From Myxococcales bacterium (GTDB taxonomy: Bacteria > Myxococcota_A > UBA796 > GCA-2862545), in the NCBI GenBank assembly GCA_019634415.1, contig JAHQVJ010000052.1, forward strand, positions 1-50,302: a stretch of 50,302 bases of DNA, written 5' to 3'. A program made the position numbers and the translations under genes. Under the pieces are notes generated by a model. The model saw only the letters and a program-made list of their open reading frames with translations. It was not told where the DNA came from and searched no databases. This document shows positions 8,155-17,087 of this stretch, piece after piece (position 1 is the stretch's first letter; each line of letters begins with the position of its first letter).

Positions 8155-10920
8155 TCAGCGACGCGCTCGTGCCTCCTCGGCGCGTCGACGGGCCCAGGAG
8201 CGCGTTCGATCCACGGCGACGGCATCGGAGAAGAGCCGATGGGCGCGCTCCCAGTCCTCCTGCGCTCGGGCGGTGAGTCCTTCGGCGTAGAGCGTGTCGG
8301 CCAAGGCCCGTGCCCGGGAGCGATAGTCGGGATGCCAGTGGTCCAGCTCTCGGGCCCGCACCAGTGCGGCGATCTGCGCCTGCCGCGTGGTCGCGGTGTC
8401 GGACGTCCGCGCCCAGCAGCTCGCCATGGCACCGCGCACCTCGGGCGCCTCCGCCATCGCCCACGTGGCGTCTCCAGCGTGGTGGCGCCTCGCTGACTCC
8501 CAGGCGGCTGCAGCCTCGTCGCACCGGCCCTCGGCGGAGGCCTCCAGGCTGGCTCGGCGATCCGACTCGGCGAGGAGGTCCCGCTGCTCGCTGGTCACCA
8601 GCGTCACGGCGGCGGGCAGCCGCACCTCTCCCTTCGCGACGACCGGCGTCTCCTGGGCGTCCTCCTGGTGCAGGGGGGCCAGGATGGTGCCGTCCGCTGC
8701 GACGAACACGAGGCCGAGGTCGTAGGATCCCGGTGTCAGGTGGTCGGGAAGGGTCAAGGTGAAGGTGCCCTCGAACACCTCGTGGGGCTTCCACTCGCTG
8801 GCGGGCAGCCAGTCGTAGCCAGGAGGAAGCTCCCACAGGTGCTGGGTGCTGCCGTTGGTGAGGAACATCCACAGCCGAACGTCGTCGGCCGCCGTCTTTC
8901 GCGGCTTCGTGGACGACAGACCGAGCTCGAGGGTGAGCTGCTCTGCCACTGCCGGCTCGCTCTGCACGGTCACGCCATGCAGCACCACACCACCGGCGAG
9001 CGCCACGCGACGCGGCTCGCCTTCGTAGCGGGGGCCCACGATCAGGTCCCGTCGCACGTAGTGGCCGGGGTGGAAGAACTTGGGGCCCGCTGGGTAGCCC
9101 GGGATACCGAGGTAGTCCTTGCGGAACTCGGGGAAGGTGAGGAGCCGACTGTTCGTCGCCCAGCTCCCGTGCAGGTGCACCAGGTGCGGACGCATCTGCT
9201 CGAACACGTACTCCCGCAGGAACCGGTGCTCGAACTTGTGGTGGGCCAGGGGCACGTCGACGAGGCCAGCGATGTCGATCATCTCGAAGTCGGACCAATA
9301 CAGATGGGCGCCCTGGTCCACGTCCAGGTCTCGCCACCGCTCGCGGACGTGCAGCCGGTCCCGCACGCTGTCGACGTAGCGCACACGCTTGCGGACGGCC
9401 TGTGGGCTCGTCTGAGGGCTCGCCACGACCTTCTGGGTGTGCACCACGTTGGCGGGCAGGAGCGCGACGCAGAGCAACAGGAGGGTGATGTTCCGCAACC
9501 AGCTGGAGGAGCCCGCGGGATCGTCCAGCATGTCGCTGACGATGCGCGCGAGCGACGCCGCACCCAGCGCGAAGAGCACGGCGGCAGGCACCACCGCCGG
9601 AGCGAACCAGCGATAGCCCACCATCCAGTCCCACTGTGCGATCAGGGCGAACAGCACGGCGGCCATGCACAGCCACCAGGCCAGGGCTCGCCCGTACCAG
9701 CGCGGCGTGCCGAGGCCGAAGAGCGGCAGGGCGACTCCCAACGCGAGCAGCACATAGGGGGGGAGGGCGGACAGGATCTCGGGAGCGGGCACCGGGTTCG
9801 GCGCCATGCCCGTCCGCTGACGCAGCAGCTCCGACAGCGCGACGAGGGCGACGGCTACGCCCAGGCCTCCGGCGGCGAGCCCCCGAGGGGGGGCTTGCTC
9901 CGACCAGCGCAGCCCGCCCCAGAACACGGCGAGGGTGCTGGCCACGAGGACCAGGAGCAGGCCTCGCTGGGTGCCCGTCAGCTCCGCCAGCAGACCCACC
10001 CCCACGCAGATCGCTACCGCGAGACCCGTGCGCCAGGCGCGATGCCCCATCCCTCCGAGGACCCACACGGGCAGGAACAGTCCAACGCCCATCTCCGACA
10101 GGAAGGCCTTGGTGTAGTTCCAGGGCTTGGAGTGCCAGTCGAACAGGGGCAGCTCGGGGCGTCGCTCGAGCTTGGCGTAGTAGGTGTTGGGGAAGGCCCA
10201 CGCGAAGTAGCTGTAGCGCCAGGCGTGGTAGAGCCCGAAGGGCACGAAGAAGGTGAGCAGCCACTTGATCGTGGGGACCACCGTGCGGTGCTCCATCAGG
10301 TGGAACAGCATGGCGCAGAAGCCCGCCACGGCCGCGTAGAGGATGGCCTCGGGTCGACTGAGAGCCACGCCGACCCACAGGGCGGCCGACCAGGGCCAGC
10401 GCTGTGGCTCGCGCGCCTCCACCAGGCTCCGCCAGAGTGCGAGCGCCATCAACAGGCTCATCAGGGCCATCTCGAGCCCTGCGCCTCCCCACATGGCGAA
10501 CTGGGAGCTCGCGGCCATCAGGGCGGGCGCCACCAGGGCCGCGTGGGGCGCTCGGCCGTCGGAGTCCGGTCCGAGAGCCTCTCGCGCGGCCAGGAAGACC
10601 ACGCCCACCGTGGGAATGCACAGCAGCACCTGCAGCCAGCGCACCGACTCGTGCAGATCGAGCCCTACGAAGCTGAAGGGAGCGAGGAAGAGCACCCACG
10701 CTGGATTGGAGTACCCTTCGACTCGCTCGCCACCGATGAAGGGGACGAGCCCCTCGCCCATGGCCAGGTGCTTGGCGTAGGCGAAGCTGATCGCGGCGTC
10801 TTCGATGTACCAAGACCACGTGGCGCAGTGATGGGCCACTGCAGCCACCGTGAGCGCGGCCAACACCACGGCGTGCTGTGTGTCTCGGGGAGTCCAGCCA
10901 GAGCCCGCGCTTGGTCGCAT
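8155..10920 (-). CDS. GT-C fold membrane glycosyltransferase with periplasmic and TPR-like C-terminal part (copy 1)
   Basis: The 921-residue product is the upstream paralogue of the protein encoded at 4769-7708. It shows the same outer-loop signature (WYIEDAAISFAYAKHL, then VEGYSNPAW), the same series of membrane helices, the DFEMIDIAGL segment in the soluble domain, a beta-sandwich-like region and a helical C-terminal region with DHWHPDYRSRA. It lacks the long charged coiled coil found at the end of the other copy. The family moves sugars from polyprenyl-phosphate donors onto envelope glycans or glycoproteins. ATG 10920 has no clear Shine-Dalgarno sequence, and 27 bases separate it from the end of pspA, so read-through from pspA is likely. 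Confidence 0.8.
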   Translation of the reverse strand: MRPSAGSGWTPRDTQHAVVLAALTVAAVAHHCATWSWYIEDAAISFAYAKHLAMGEGLVPFIGGERVEGYSNPAWVLFLAPFSFVGLDLHESVRWLQVLLCIPTVGVVFLAAREALGPDSDGRAPHAALVAPALMAASSQFAMWGGAGLEMALMSLLMALALWRSLVEAREPQRWPWSAALWVGVALSRPEAILYAAVAGFCAMLFHLMEHRTVVPTIKWLLTFFVPFGLYHAWRYSYFAWAFPNTYYAKLERRPELPLFDWHSKPWNYTKAFLSEMGVGLFLPVWVLGGMGHRAWRTGLAVAICVGVGLLAELTGTQRGLLLVLVASTLAVFWGGLRWSEQAPPRGLAAGGLGVAVALVALSELLRQRTGMAPNPVPAPEILSALPPYVLLALGVALPLFGLGTPRWYGRALAWWLCMAAVLFALIAQWDWMVGYRWFAPAVVPAAVLFALGAASLARIVSDMLDDPAGSSSWLRNITLLLLCVALLPANVVHTQKVVASPQTSPQAVRKRVRYVDSVRDRLHVRERWRDLDVDQGAHLYWSDFEMIDIAGLVDVPLAHHKFEHRFLREYVFEQMRPHLVHLHGSWATNSRLLTFPEFRKDYLGIPGYPAGPKFFHPGHYVRRDLIVGPRYEGEPRRVALAGGVVLHGVTVQSEPAVAEQLTLELGLSSTKPRKTAADDVRLWMFLTNGSTQHLWELPPGYDWLPASEWKPHEVFEGTFTLTLPDHLTPGSYDLGLVFVAADGTILAPLHQEDAQETPVVAKGEVRLPAAVTLVTSEQRDLLAESDRRASLEASAEGRCDEAAAAWESARRHHAGDATWAMAEAPEVRGAMASCWARTSDTATTRQAQIAALVRARELDHWHPDYRSRARALADTLYAEGLTARAQEDWERAHRLFSDAVAVDRTRSWARRRAEEARARR

Positions 10921-10947
10921 ATCCGCGGAGCATACCCTGGCGCGGAG

Positions 10948-11661
10948 CTAGATCGTCTTCTTGACGCCCTCGGTCTGGGCCTGCTTGCGGGCCGCCATCT
11001 GCCGCTTCATCTCCTCGAGCTGGGAGCGCGCACTCGAGTTGGCGGCCTTCTCCTTGATCTTGGCGAGCTTGGCGTCGAGCGAGTCGCCCTGGATCTCCGA
11101 CCCGATGTCCGCCTCGGCCTGCAGCTTGGAGATGTGCTCGCGCACGTTGTCGAGGGCCTTGACGTCGGCGTCGGTGGACAGCCCGTCGAGGGTCTCTTGG
11201 ATCTGGATCCTGGCCTCGGCGTTCGCCTTCTTGGCCAGCATCTGCTCCTTCTCGCGCTTGAGCTTCTCGATCTCCGACTGGAAGGCCAGCAGCCCGGACT
11301 TGGCCTCCTCGGCCTGGTCGCTGACCTTCTTCAGCTCACCCGACAGCGTCTCGATCTGGCTCGTGAGCTCGTCCTTCTTCTGGATGAGCACCAGCGCCAC
11401 CTCGTCTTCGCCATCCTCGATGGCGACGGGCAGCTGGGTCATCACTTCCTTGAGCTCCTTCTCCTTGGACTCGAGCTCGGTGGAGAGCTTGTTCCGAAGG
11501 TACACGATGCCCGAGACGGCCTTCTTGAGCTCGCGGTGCTTGCGCACGCGCTCGTCGATGGCCGCCTCGTAGACCGCCTCCGGATTGCGGGACTCGATGT
11601 CCGAGACCCACAGGCTCAAGAAGCCTCTCCAGATGTTGGCCAGGCGGTCGAAAAAGCCCAT
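10948..11661 (-). CDS. pspA: PspA/IM30 (Vipp1) family membrane-stress protein
   Basis: The 237-residue protein starts with the amphipathic helix MGFFDRLANIWRGFLSLW and continues as a long Lys/Glu-rich coiled coil, the layout and length of PspA/IM30 proteins, which are ESCRT-III-like. These assemble into rings and rods on the inner face of the cytoplasmic membrane and protect it under stress. GGAG six bases before ATG 11661 supports the start. The last 20 residues are basic and low in complexity. There is no pspB, pspC or pspF beside it; instead it heads a run with two glycosyltransferases, which ties it to envelope maintenance here. The gap to the divergent crcB contains an inverted repeat but no convincing sigma-54 site. 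Confidence 0.9.
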   Translation of the reverse strand: MGFFDRLANIWRGFLSLWVSDIESRNPEAVYEAAIDERVRKHRELKKAVSGIVYLRNKLSTELESKEKELKEVMTQLPVAIEDGEDEVALVLIQKKDELTSQIETLSGELKKVSDQAEEAKSGLLAFQSEIEKLKREKEQMLAKKANAEARIQIQETLDGLSTDADVKALDNVREHISKLQAEADIGSEIQGDSLDAKLAKIKEKAANSSARSQLEEMKRQMAARKQAQTEGVKKTI

Positions 11662-11747
11662 CTCGCGCTCCGTGTGTCGTGGCGATCCCTAGCGCCGCGA
11701 TCCAGCCGCGGCAACCGTCGTCACCTACCCGCGTACGGGGGCGCGTC

Positions 11748-11764
11748 GGCTCTATTTCAGAGCC
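11748..11764. promoter_or_regulatory. Inverted repeat between pspA and crcB
   Basis: GGCTCT and AGAGCC form a perfect six-base inverted repeat around ATTTC. It is the most AT-rich point in the 193-base divergent gap. It could be an operator shared by the divergent genes or a small hairpin. I found no -35/-10 pair with acceptable spacing on either strand next to it. Confidence 0.3.
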
Positions 11765-11854
11765 TATACCGATCGATCCCGCCCAGGCCGGCGTTTCGAC
11801 GGGTTGTGACCGGGGGCGTCCACAGCGCGCTAACGAAGGGCGCGGGAGGTGAAG

Positions 11855-12235
11855 GTGACAGGGATGTTGTGGGTGGCCTCGGGAGGGGCCGTCGGTGCGA
11901 TGGCGCGCCACGCTGCGTCGCTGTGGGCGGCGAGCGTCCTCGGATCGCGCTTCCCGTGGGGCACGCTGCTGGTGAACGTGCTGGGGTCCCTGGTGCTCGG
12001 GGCGCTCGCCACCTACGCACCGCGCGCGCCCGGGCTGTCGGAGCCAGTGCGACTGGGGCTGACCACCGGCGTGCTCGGAGCCTTCACCACCTTCAGCACC
12101 TTCAGCGTGCAGACGATGGCGCTGGTGGACCGGGGTGCCATGGGGGCAGCCCTCGCCAACGTGCTAGCGAACGTCGGCTTGAGCTTGGCGGCTGCGGCAC
12201 TGGGTGTGGCCCTGGTTCGGTGGTGGGCCACCTGA
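11855..12235 (+). CDS. crcB: CrcB/FluC fluoride ion channel
   Basis: The 126-residue protein has four membrane helices and the CrcB motifs: GGAVGAMARH near the start, the WGTLLVNVLGSLVLG helix, and TTGVLGAFTTFSTFS with the Phe/Ser/Thr pore track. FluC proteins form antiparallel dimers that let fluoride leave the cell. GTG 11855 was chosen because GGAGG at 11845-11849 lies five bases before it; GTG 11849 and ATG 11864 are in-frame alternatives. The gene is single, so a homodimer is expected. I looked for a fluoride riboswitch upstream and did not find one. The next gene follows 49 bases later on the same strand. Confidence 0.92.
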   Translation: MTGMLWVASGGAVGAMARHAASLWAASVLGSRFPWGTLLVNVLGSLVLGALATYAPRAPGLSEPVRLGLTTGVLGAFTTFSTFSVQTMALVDRGAMGAALANVLANVGLSLAAAALGVALVRWWAT

Positions 12236-12284
12236 AGCGCTACATTGGGCACTCGCAGGCGCCTCTGCGCCGCGGGAGGTCGAT

Positions 12285-13847
12285 GTGCTTGTCCTCGCTC
12301 TCTCCCACGCCTTCGCCGTGCCGATGGCGCGCCCCGACGCATCGCCGAGCGCGTCCGGACCTCACCACGCACAGGTGATGCAGTTCGGAGCCGAGGGGGC
12401 CAGGGGGCGCGCGACGGCGCCGCGAGGCGGTCTGCCCGTGGCGGGGTCCAGCCCCGACATGACGGTCTACGGGTACCTCGCCTACTGGGACGACGATCTG
12501 CCCTCCCTCCCTTGGGACACCCTGACCCACCTCGCCCTGTTCTCGGCCGAGGCCACATCGGACGGAGGGCTGCTGCGCACGGAACGCTGGGACGCAGTGG
12601 ACGACGCGCTGGCGCTGGCGGAGCCCTACGGAGTGCGCGTCCATCTGTGCGTCACCAACTTCGATCCCACCAGTCTGGACGCCTTGTTGAGCAGCCCCGT
12701 GAGCCGATCCGCCCTGGTGGACGAGCTGGCGGGGTGGGTGTCCAGCACGGGCGCTCACGGGGTGAACATCGACTTCGAGGGGGTGCCCGCCGCCCGCCGC
12801 GACGACATGGTGGACTTCACCGCCGAGCTGGCGGATCGCGTCGGAGAGGTGGTGCTCGCCACACCCGCCGTGGACTGGTCCGGTGCCTGGGACTACGCGA
12901 CCCTGACCAACTACGCCGACCTGTTCCTCATGGGGTACGGCTACCACTGGTCGGGGTCGAGCCATGCGGGGCCCACGGATCCCCTCGAGGCCGGCGCCGG
13001 AACGGTGTGGGACGGCATCAACAGCCGCTCCCTCACATGGTCTGCCGCCGACTACCTCTCGTCGGGGGCGGACCCCACCCGTGTCATCCTAGGCCTCCCC
13101 TTGTACGGAATCCGCTGGGACACCTCCACGGACACCGTTCCGGGAAAAGCCGTGGGGACGGGGACCTCGGTGCTCTTCCGGGATGCCTGGTCGCTGGCCG
13201 AGACCCACGGGCGTCGCTTCGAGCAGTCGGCCGCCTCCCCATGGCTGCACGATGGCACCGGGCAGGTCTGGTACGGCGACGCCGACAGCGTGCAGACACG
13301 CATCGGCTACGTGCGTGACGAGACCGCATTGTCGGGCGTGGGCTTCTGGGCGCTGCACTACACCGACGACGTCGACTTCTGGGGGATGGTGCGCCGAGAA
13401 ACGCGGGCAGCCGTGGTGGAGCCGGGAGACGAGCCCGTCTCCGAGTTCGTTGCCAACGCGGGAAGGCCGTTCATCGCGTACGTGGGCGACACGGTCGAGC
13501 TGTCGGCCGAGGCTTCCACCGGGCCCGAAGGCGTGGAGCTGCAGTATCGATGGACTCAGCGCGCTGGGCCGGCCGTCGGCCTGCGGCGGCCCGCGTCTGC
13601 GACCCCCCGCTTCACGGTGGAGCAGGTAGGGAACGTGGTGTTCGATCTAGAGGTGGGCGACGGCACGATCTGGTCGGAGCCCGTCCGCAGCCATGTGGTG
13701 GTGATCGACCCAGATGCGGCACGGCGACACAACGCAGGCTGCGGCTGTGCCGATGGGGGGGCGTGGCCCGTGTGGTCTTGGTTGCCTGCCTTGCTCTTGT
13801 TGCGCTATCGGCACGGTGTCAAGCGTCGTGGGCGGCGCGGCCGTTGA
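12285..13847 (+). CDS. Secreted GH18 (YaaH/chitinase-like) glycosidase with PKD-like domain and MYXO-CTERM tail
   Basis: The 520-residue product has a short hydrophobic N terminus, a GH18 TIM barrel (about residues 60-380), a PKD/K319-like beta domain (VGDTVELSAEAS ... YRWTQRAGP) and a C-terminal sorting tail: Cys-Gly-Cys, a hydrophobic helix and a final run of Arg/Lys. The catalytic strand reads HGVNIDFEGVP: the acid Glu and the DxE pair are kept, while the first Asp of DxxDxDxE is His. MGYGYHWSGSS and LGLPLYGI are further family motifs. It probably cleaves beta-1,4-linked GlcNAc-containing glycans at the cell surface, of self or prey. GTG 12285 has GGGAGG with a five-base spacer. The signal sequence is weak because no basic residue precedes the hydrophobic stretch. 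Confidence 0.82.
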   Translation: MLVLALSHAFAVPMARPDASPSASGPHHAQVMQFGAEGARGRATAPRGGLPVAGSSPDMTVYGYLAYWDDDLPSLPWDTLTHLALFSAEATSDGGLLRTERWDAVDDALALAEPYGVRVHLCVTNFDPTSLDALLSSPVSRSALVDELAGWVSSTGAHGVNIDFEGVPAARRDDMVDFTAELADRVGEVVLATPAVDWSGAWDYATLTNYADLFLMGYGYHWSGSSHAGPTDPLEAGAGTVWDGINSRSLTWSAADYLSSGADPTRVILGLPLYGIRWDTSTDTVPGKAVGTGTSVLFRDAWSLAETHGRRFEQSAASPWLHDGTGQVWYGDADSVQTRIGYVRDETALSGVGFWALHYTDDVDFWGMVRRETRAAVVEPGDEPVSEFVANAGRPFIAYVGDTVELSAEASTGPEGVELQYRWTQRAGPAVGLRRPASATPRFTVEQVGNVVFDLEVGDGTIWSEPVRSHVVVIDPDAARRHNAGCGCADGGAWPVWSWLPALLLLRYRHGVKRRGRRGR

Positions 13848-13853
13848 TATACT
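13845..13853 (+). promoter_or_regulatory. Extended -10 promoter candidate for the Ser/Thr kinase gene
   Basis: TGATATACT combines the TG-N extension with TATACT, which matches the -10 consensus at five of six bases. The TGA is also the stop codon of the preceding gene. No good -35 is present, as is usual for extended -10 promoters. Transcription would begin near 13860, 12 bases before the TTG start. Confidence 0.4.
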
Positions 13854-13871
13854 GACCCACTGGAGCGTGCC

Positions 13872-15284
13872 TTGAACCGTGCTGCTGGCCCATTCGAGAT
13901 CCTGGAGGTCCTCGGCGAAGGTTCCTTCGGCACGGTGTGCGTGGCCCGGGTCACCACGGATCCGCTTCGTCGCAAGGTGGCGCTGAAGATCTTGAAGGGG
14001 GCCTACGCCACCAACGAGAAGATCCTGAACCGCACCCGCGACGAGGCCCGCCTACTGTCGGCCATCAACCATCCGAACATCGTGCGGGTGGAGCGGCTGA
14101 TGGAGATCAACGGCCGCCCCGTGGTGGTGATGGAGCACGTGCAGGGCGTGTCCCTGGACCAGCTGCTCATGCGATTCAAGGAGGGACTGCCCGGAGCCAT
14201 CGCGCTCGAGGTGGTGCGGCAGACGTGCTTGGCGCTGCACGTGGCGTACTCCGAGGCGCTCGGCGACGACGGACGACCGCTGAAGGTGATCCACCGCGAC
14301 ATCAAGCCCAGCAACGTGATGCTGTCGATCCACGGCGAGGTGAAGGTCCTCGACTTCGGCATCGCTCGAGGCGAGTTCCAGGGCCGCGAGGCACGGACCG
14401 AGTCCGTGGTGATGGGCTCGAGGCCGTACATGGCTCCGGAGCGGCTCGATGGTCTGAACGACACCCAGGCCGTCGACGTCTACTCGGCTGGGATGACCTT
14501 GTTCGAGCTGCTCACGGGGCGGCCCATGAGCCTGTCCATCAACCCCGTCAGCCACGATCAGGCCATGAACCGCCAGCTGCAGCACATCCGGCTGCAGGGC
14601 ATGTCGGTGTCGGCCTGCGAGGACCTGCAGGGTCTGATTCGTCGGATGTGCGCCTACACTCGTGACTACCGGCCGAGTGCAGACGATTGTGCGCGCGACC
14701 TCGAGCAGCTGCAGTACGCGATGGATCGGCGCTACCACATCGCGCTGGAGGAGTTCGCTCGCTCCACGGTGCTGCCGATCTACGAGGCGCGTCGGCGTGT
14801 GTCTCCGGACGATGCCGGTGCGGCCGACGACGAGGAGTTCTTCAAGGAGGTCACGGAGCACTTCACCGGCACGGCTCCGCGATCGCAGCAGCCGCGGGTG
14901 GCGCTGGCTCCGTATGTGTTCGTGGGCGTGCTCGGGTTCGTGGTGGTCTTGCTCGGTGGGCTCGCTCTGGTGAAGGCCCTGAGCGGCGATCCCGACACCC
15001 AGGCCCCGGACGGCCTGGTGCGGGTGGAGGTCTGGATCCCCGACGAGGCTCAGGCGCGTCTGGGGGAGACGTTCCTCGCATCGAGGGGTGCGGCGTTCAT
15101 CGCGCCGGGACCCACGCTGCTGGAGCTGCTGTTCAACGACGGGAAGGTGCTCAACTGCACCTTCGAGGCGATGAGCGGAACGGAGGTTCGCTGGGTGGGC
15201 GACGACTCCGTGAGCGTGGACGACGGGGACTCGCAGTCCTGCGAGCTGATCCGGGCGCCCCGCACCGCGGGCACGCTGGACTGA
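13872..15284 (+). CDS. Transmembrane Ser/Thr protein kinase (PknB-like)
   Basis: The 470-residue protein has an intact Hanks-type kinase domain in the cytoplasm: glycine loop GEGSFGTV, Lys39 in VALKIL, HRDIKPSN (141-148), DFG (161-163) and APE (188-190). About 160 residues of helical linker follow, then one membrane helix (about 346-369) and a small outer domain of about 100 residues that resembles a beta-rich PEGA-like module. All catalytic residues are present, so it should phosphorylate Ser/Thr on unknown targets. TTG 13872 is preceded by GGAG. An extended -10 promoter lies just upstream. The gene converges on the glycosyltransferase at 15297 with only 12 bases between stop codons. Confidence 0.9.
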   Translation: MNRAAGPFEILEVLGEGSFGTVCVARVTTDPLRRKVALKILKGAYATNEKILNRTRDEARLLSAINHPNIVRVERLMEINGRPVVVMEHVQGVSLDQLLMRFKEGLPGAIALEVVRQTCLALHVAYSEALGDDGRPLKVIHRDIKPSNVMLSIHGEVKVLDFGIARGEFQGREARTESVVMGSRPYMAPERLDGLNDTQAVDVYSAGMTLFELLTGRPMSLSINPVSHDQAMNRQLQHIRLQGMSVSACEDLQGLIRRMCAYTRDYRPSADDCARDLEQLQYAMDRRYHIALEEFARSTVLPIYEARRRVSPDDAGAADDEEFFKEVTEHFTGTAPRSQQPRVALAPYVFVGVLGFVVVLLGGLALVKALSGDPDTQAPDGLVRVEVWIPDEAQARLGETFLASRGAAFIAPGPTLLELLFNDGKVLNCTFEAMSGTEVRWVGDDSVSVDDGDSQSCELIRAPRTAGTLD

Positions 15285-15296
15285 TCTCGAAGATGG

Positions 15297-16994
15297 TCAG
15301 CCCGAAGGCGGGGCCGACTCGTCTGGATCGTCGGGGTACTGGGCGCGTAGCTCGGTATTGAGCTTGCGCCGACGGGCAGCGAAGCCGTTCCACAGCTCGT
15401 CGGGGCGCTCCGTGGCCTCCGCCCGCCGCACCACGAACAGGAAGGCTCGGCGGTGGGTCTCGGGCAGCTGCACCTCGTAGTAGTCGGGCACGTAGCGGTC
15501 CATGACCCAGGTGGGCACGTCCCACTGCTCCAGTGCATCCTTCATGCGCCCCGCTGCGAGCTTGCCGTCCACGGCACGAGCGTACAGAAAGCGAGGGGCG
15601 TACTTGACGAAGAACTCGGGCGGCACGTGCTTGTCATGGCCTGGTGACGTCCGCAGGGGCCCGTCGGGCACAGGGCGGTAGGCCACCTCCTTGGTGACGA
15701 GGCCGTGCTGATCGAGCACCTCGATCCCGCTGAAGTAGCCCACGGCTCCCACCGCGCCTGCCACGACGCTGTCGCGAGGGTCGGCGATCTGTGCGAGGGC
15801 CCGGCCGCGCATGGTGAAGCCCACGGTGTTCGCCGCCTGGTTCGACCAGCGCCTGGACTCCGACAGGAACGCCTTGTCGGAGAGCCGCACGTGGAAGCGC
15901 TGGCGCAGCCCTTCGGGCACCAGGTGCACGTCTGCTGCGGGGAGCAGTGTGAGCACCAGCGCTGCGATGCCCAGGGTCGAGACGGCACGCGACGTGTGGC
16001 TGCGGCGCGACACCTCCTGCAGGACACCCGCCAGCAGGAGCCCCACGAAGGGCACAGACGGCAGCAGCAGTCGGCCGAAGGGCATGAAGTCGCCACCGAC
16101 GGCGACGGCATAGGCAGGGAACGCCAACGCCAGCGTGAGAACCGCGAGCCAGCGTGTGCGCTGCTCGGTGGCCCTCAGGAGGCCGGCGGAGAGCAGGGTG
16201 AGCAGCGGCACCAGGCAGGTCAGCCAGAACAGCCCCACGTACTTCACGCCTCGCCACAGCAGGCGGGGACCGAACGACACCTTGGCGAGGGCCGTGTGGG
16301 GGAGCCAGGTGCCGTACAGCTGCACGCGCCAGGCGGTGTAGAGGCCGAACACGGCAGCCACCGCGAGCAGCGCGCGCCCGAGGCGTGCGGCGAGGGTGGG
16401 CGGGATCGAGCCGCTGGACCGCCGAAGGACGACAGACCCGAGGGCCAGGGTGATCACCCAGGCGAACCCCTCGATGCGAATGAGGGTGAGGGCTACGGCC
16501 AGCGCGGCGTCCACCCGCCAGTCCCCCGAGCGGTCGGACAGGAGCCAGCGTTCGGCCAAGGCGAAGAAGAGGAGCGCGAAGGGCATGGTCGCGAGGCCAG
16601 AGCTGGCCCACACCCCCACTGCGGGACTCGCGGCCACGGCCAAGGTGCCCCACAACGACGCCGCCTCGGACAGGCCTAGCTCGCGTCGAGCCACGAGGTG
16701 CACCCGCCAGACGAGCAGCGCGCCACAGGCCGCAGAGATCCAGGGAACCACGGAGTGGCTGGGGATGCCGAGGGCCTCGAACATGGCGCAGAGCACCAGC
16801 CAGCCGAAGTTGGAGTACCCCTCCACTGCGGGAACGTCGCCGGGGTTGAAGGTCAGCCCCTGCCCCGTGACCCAGTTCCGCGCGAAGCGAAACGTGATGA
16901 AGGCGTCGTCGCACAGAAACCAGAATCGAACGACCAGCGCCGCGTAGACAGCGAAGAGGGCCGTCAGGTGGGCGGGTCGTGCCTTCGCTACCAT
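15297..16994 (-). CDS. GT-C fold (AftB/PMT-like) membrane glycosyltransferase
   Basis: The 565-residue polytopic membrane protein has the classical first-loop motif FLCDDAFITFRFARN with the Asp-Asp pair, followed by GLTFNPG and VEGYSNFGW. This is the AftB/ArnT-like arrangement for transferring sugars from polyprenyl phosphate outside the membrane. A soluble C-terminal part contains DQHGLVTKEVAY, a common segment of this family. It is a distant relative of the pair at 4769-10920 but lacks their long C-terminal extension. ATG 16994 is preceded by AAAGGTG at good spacing; an upstream ATG at 17018 is weaker. It diverges from the GT87 gene at 17088, so the two may share a control region. Confidence 0.82.
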   Translation of the reverse strand: MVAKARPAHLTALFAVYAALVVRFWFLCDDAFITFRFARNWVTGQGLTFNPGDVPAVEGYSNFGWLVLCAMFEALGIPSHSVVPWISAACGALLVWRVHLVARRELGLSEAASLWGTLAVAASPAVGVWASSGLATMPFALLFFALAERWLLSDRSGDWRVDAALAVALTLIRIEGFAWVITLALGSVVLRRSSGSIPPTLAARLGRALLAVAAVFGLYTAWRVQLYGTWLPHTALAKVSFGPRLLWRGVKYVGLFWLTCLVPLLTLLSAGLLRATEQRTRWLAVLTLALAFPAYAVAVGGDFMPFGRLLLPSVPFVGLLLAGVLQEVSRRSHTSRAVSTLGIAALVLTLLPAADVHLVPEGLRQRFHVRLSDKAFLSESRRWSNQAANTVGFTMRGRALAQIADPRDSVVAGAVGAVGYFSGIEVLDQHGLVTKEVAYRPVPDGPLRTSPGHDKHVPPEFFVKYAPRFLYARAVDGKLAAGRMKDALEQWDVPTWVMDRYVPDYYEVQLPETHRRAFLFVVRRAEATERPDELWNGFAARRRKLNTELRAQYPDDPDESAPPSG

Positions 16995-17087
16995 CGGGCA
17001 CCTTTGACCACGCAGCATCGGGATAACCCAGCGCTCCGGATCGGGGAGCGATGGCGCCCGAGCCGGTCATCAGCTACCCCACGGCCC

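Noticed and set aside
11690..11730. Sigma-54 promoter for pspA
   Set aside because: On the minus strand GG and GC elements occur around the GGTTGC segment, but they are separated by 11 bases instead of 10 and the flanking bases do not fit the consensus.
11662..11854. Fluoride riboswitch before crcB
   Set aside because: I could not find the conserved loop and pseudoknot sequences of the motif in this gap.
12258..12271. Hairpin GGCGC-CTCT-GCGCC between crcB and the GH18 gene
   Set aside because: Five-base arms of pure GC are expected by chance at this composition and no T-run follows, so I do not call a terminator.
8668..12378. A 1236-codon open frame on the plus strand
   Set aside because: It is the antisense shadow of the second GT-C gene and pspA; its composition (His, Gln, Gly and Arg rich, no domains) is that of a GC-rich complement, and it crosses well-supported genes.
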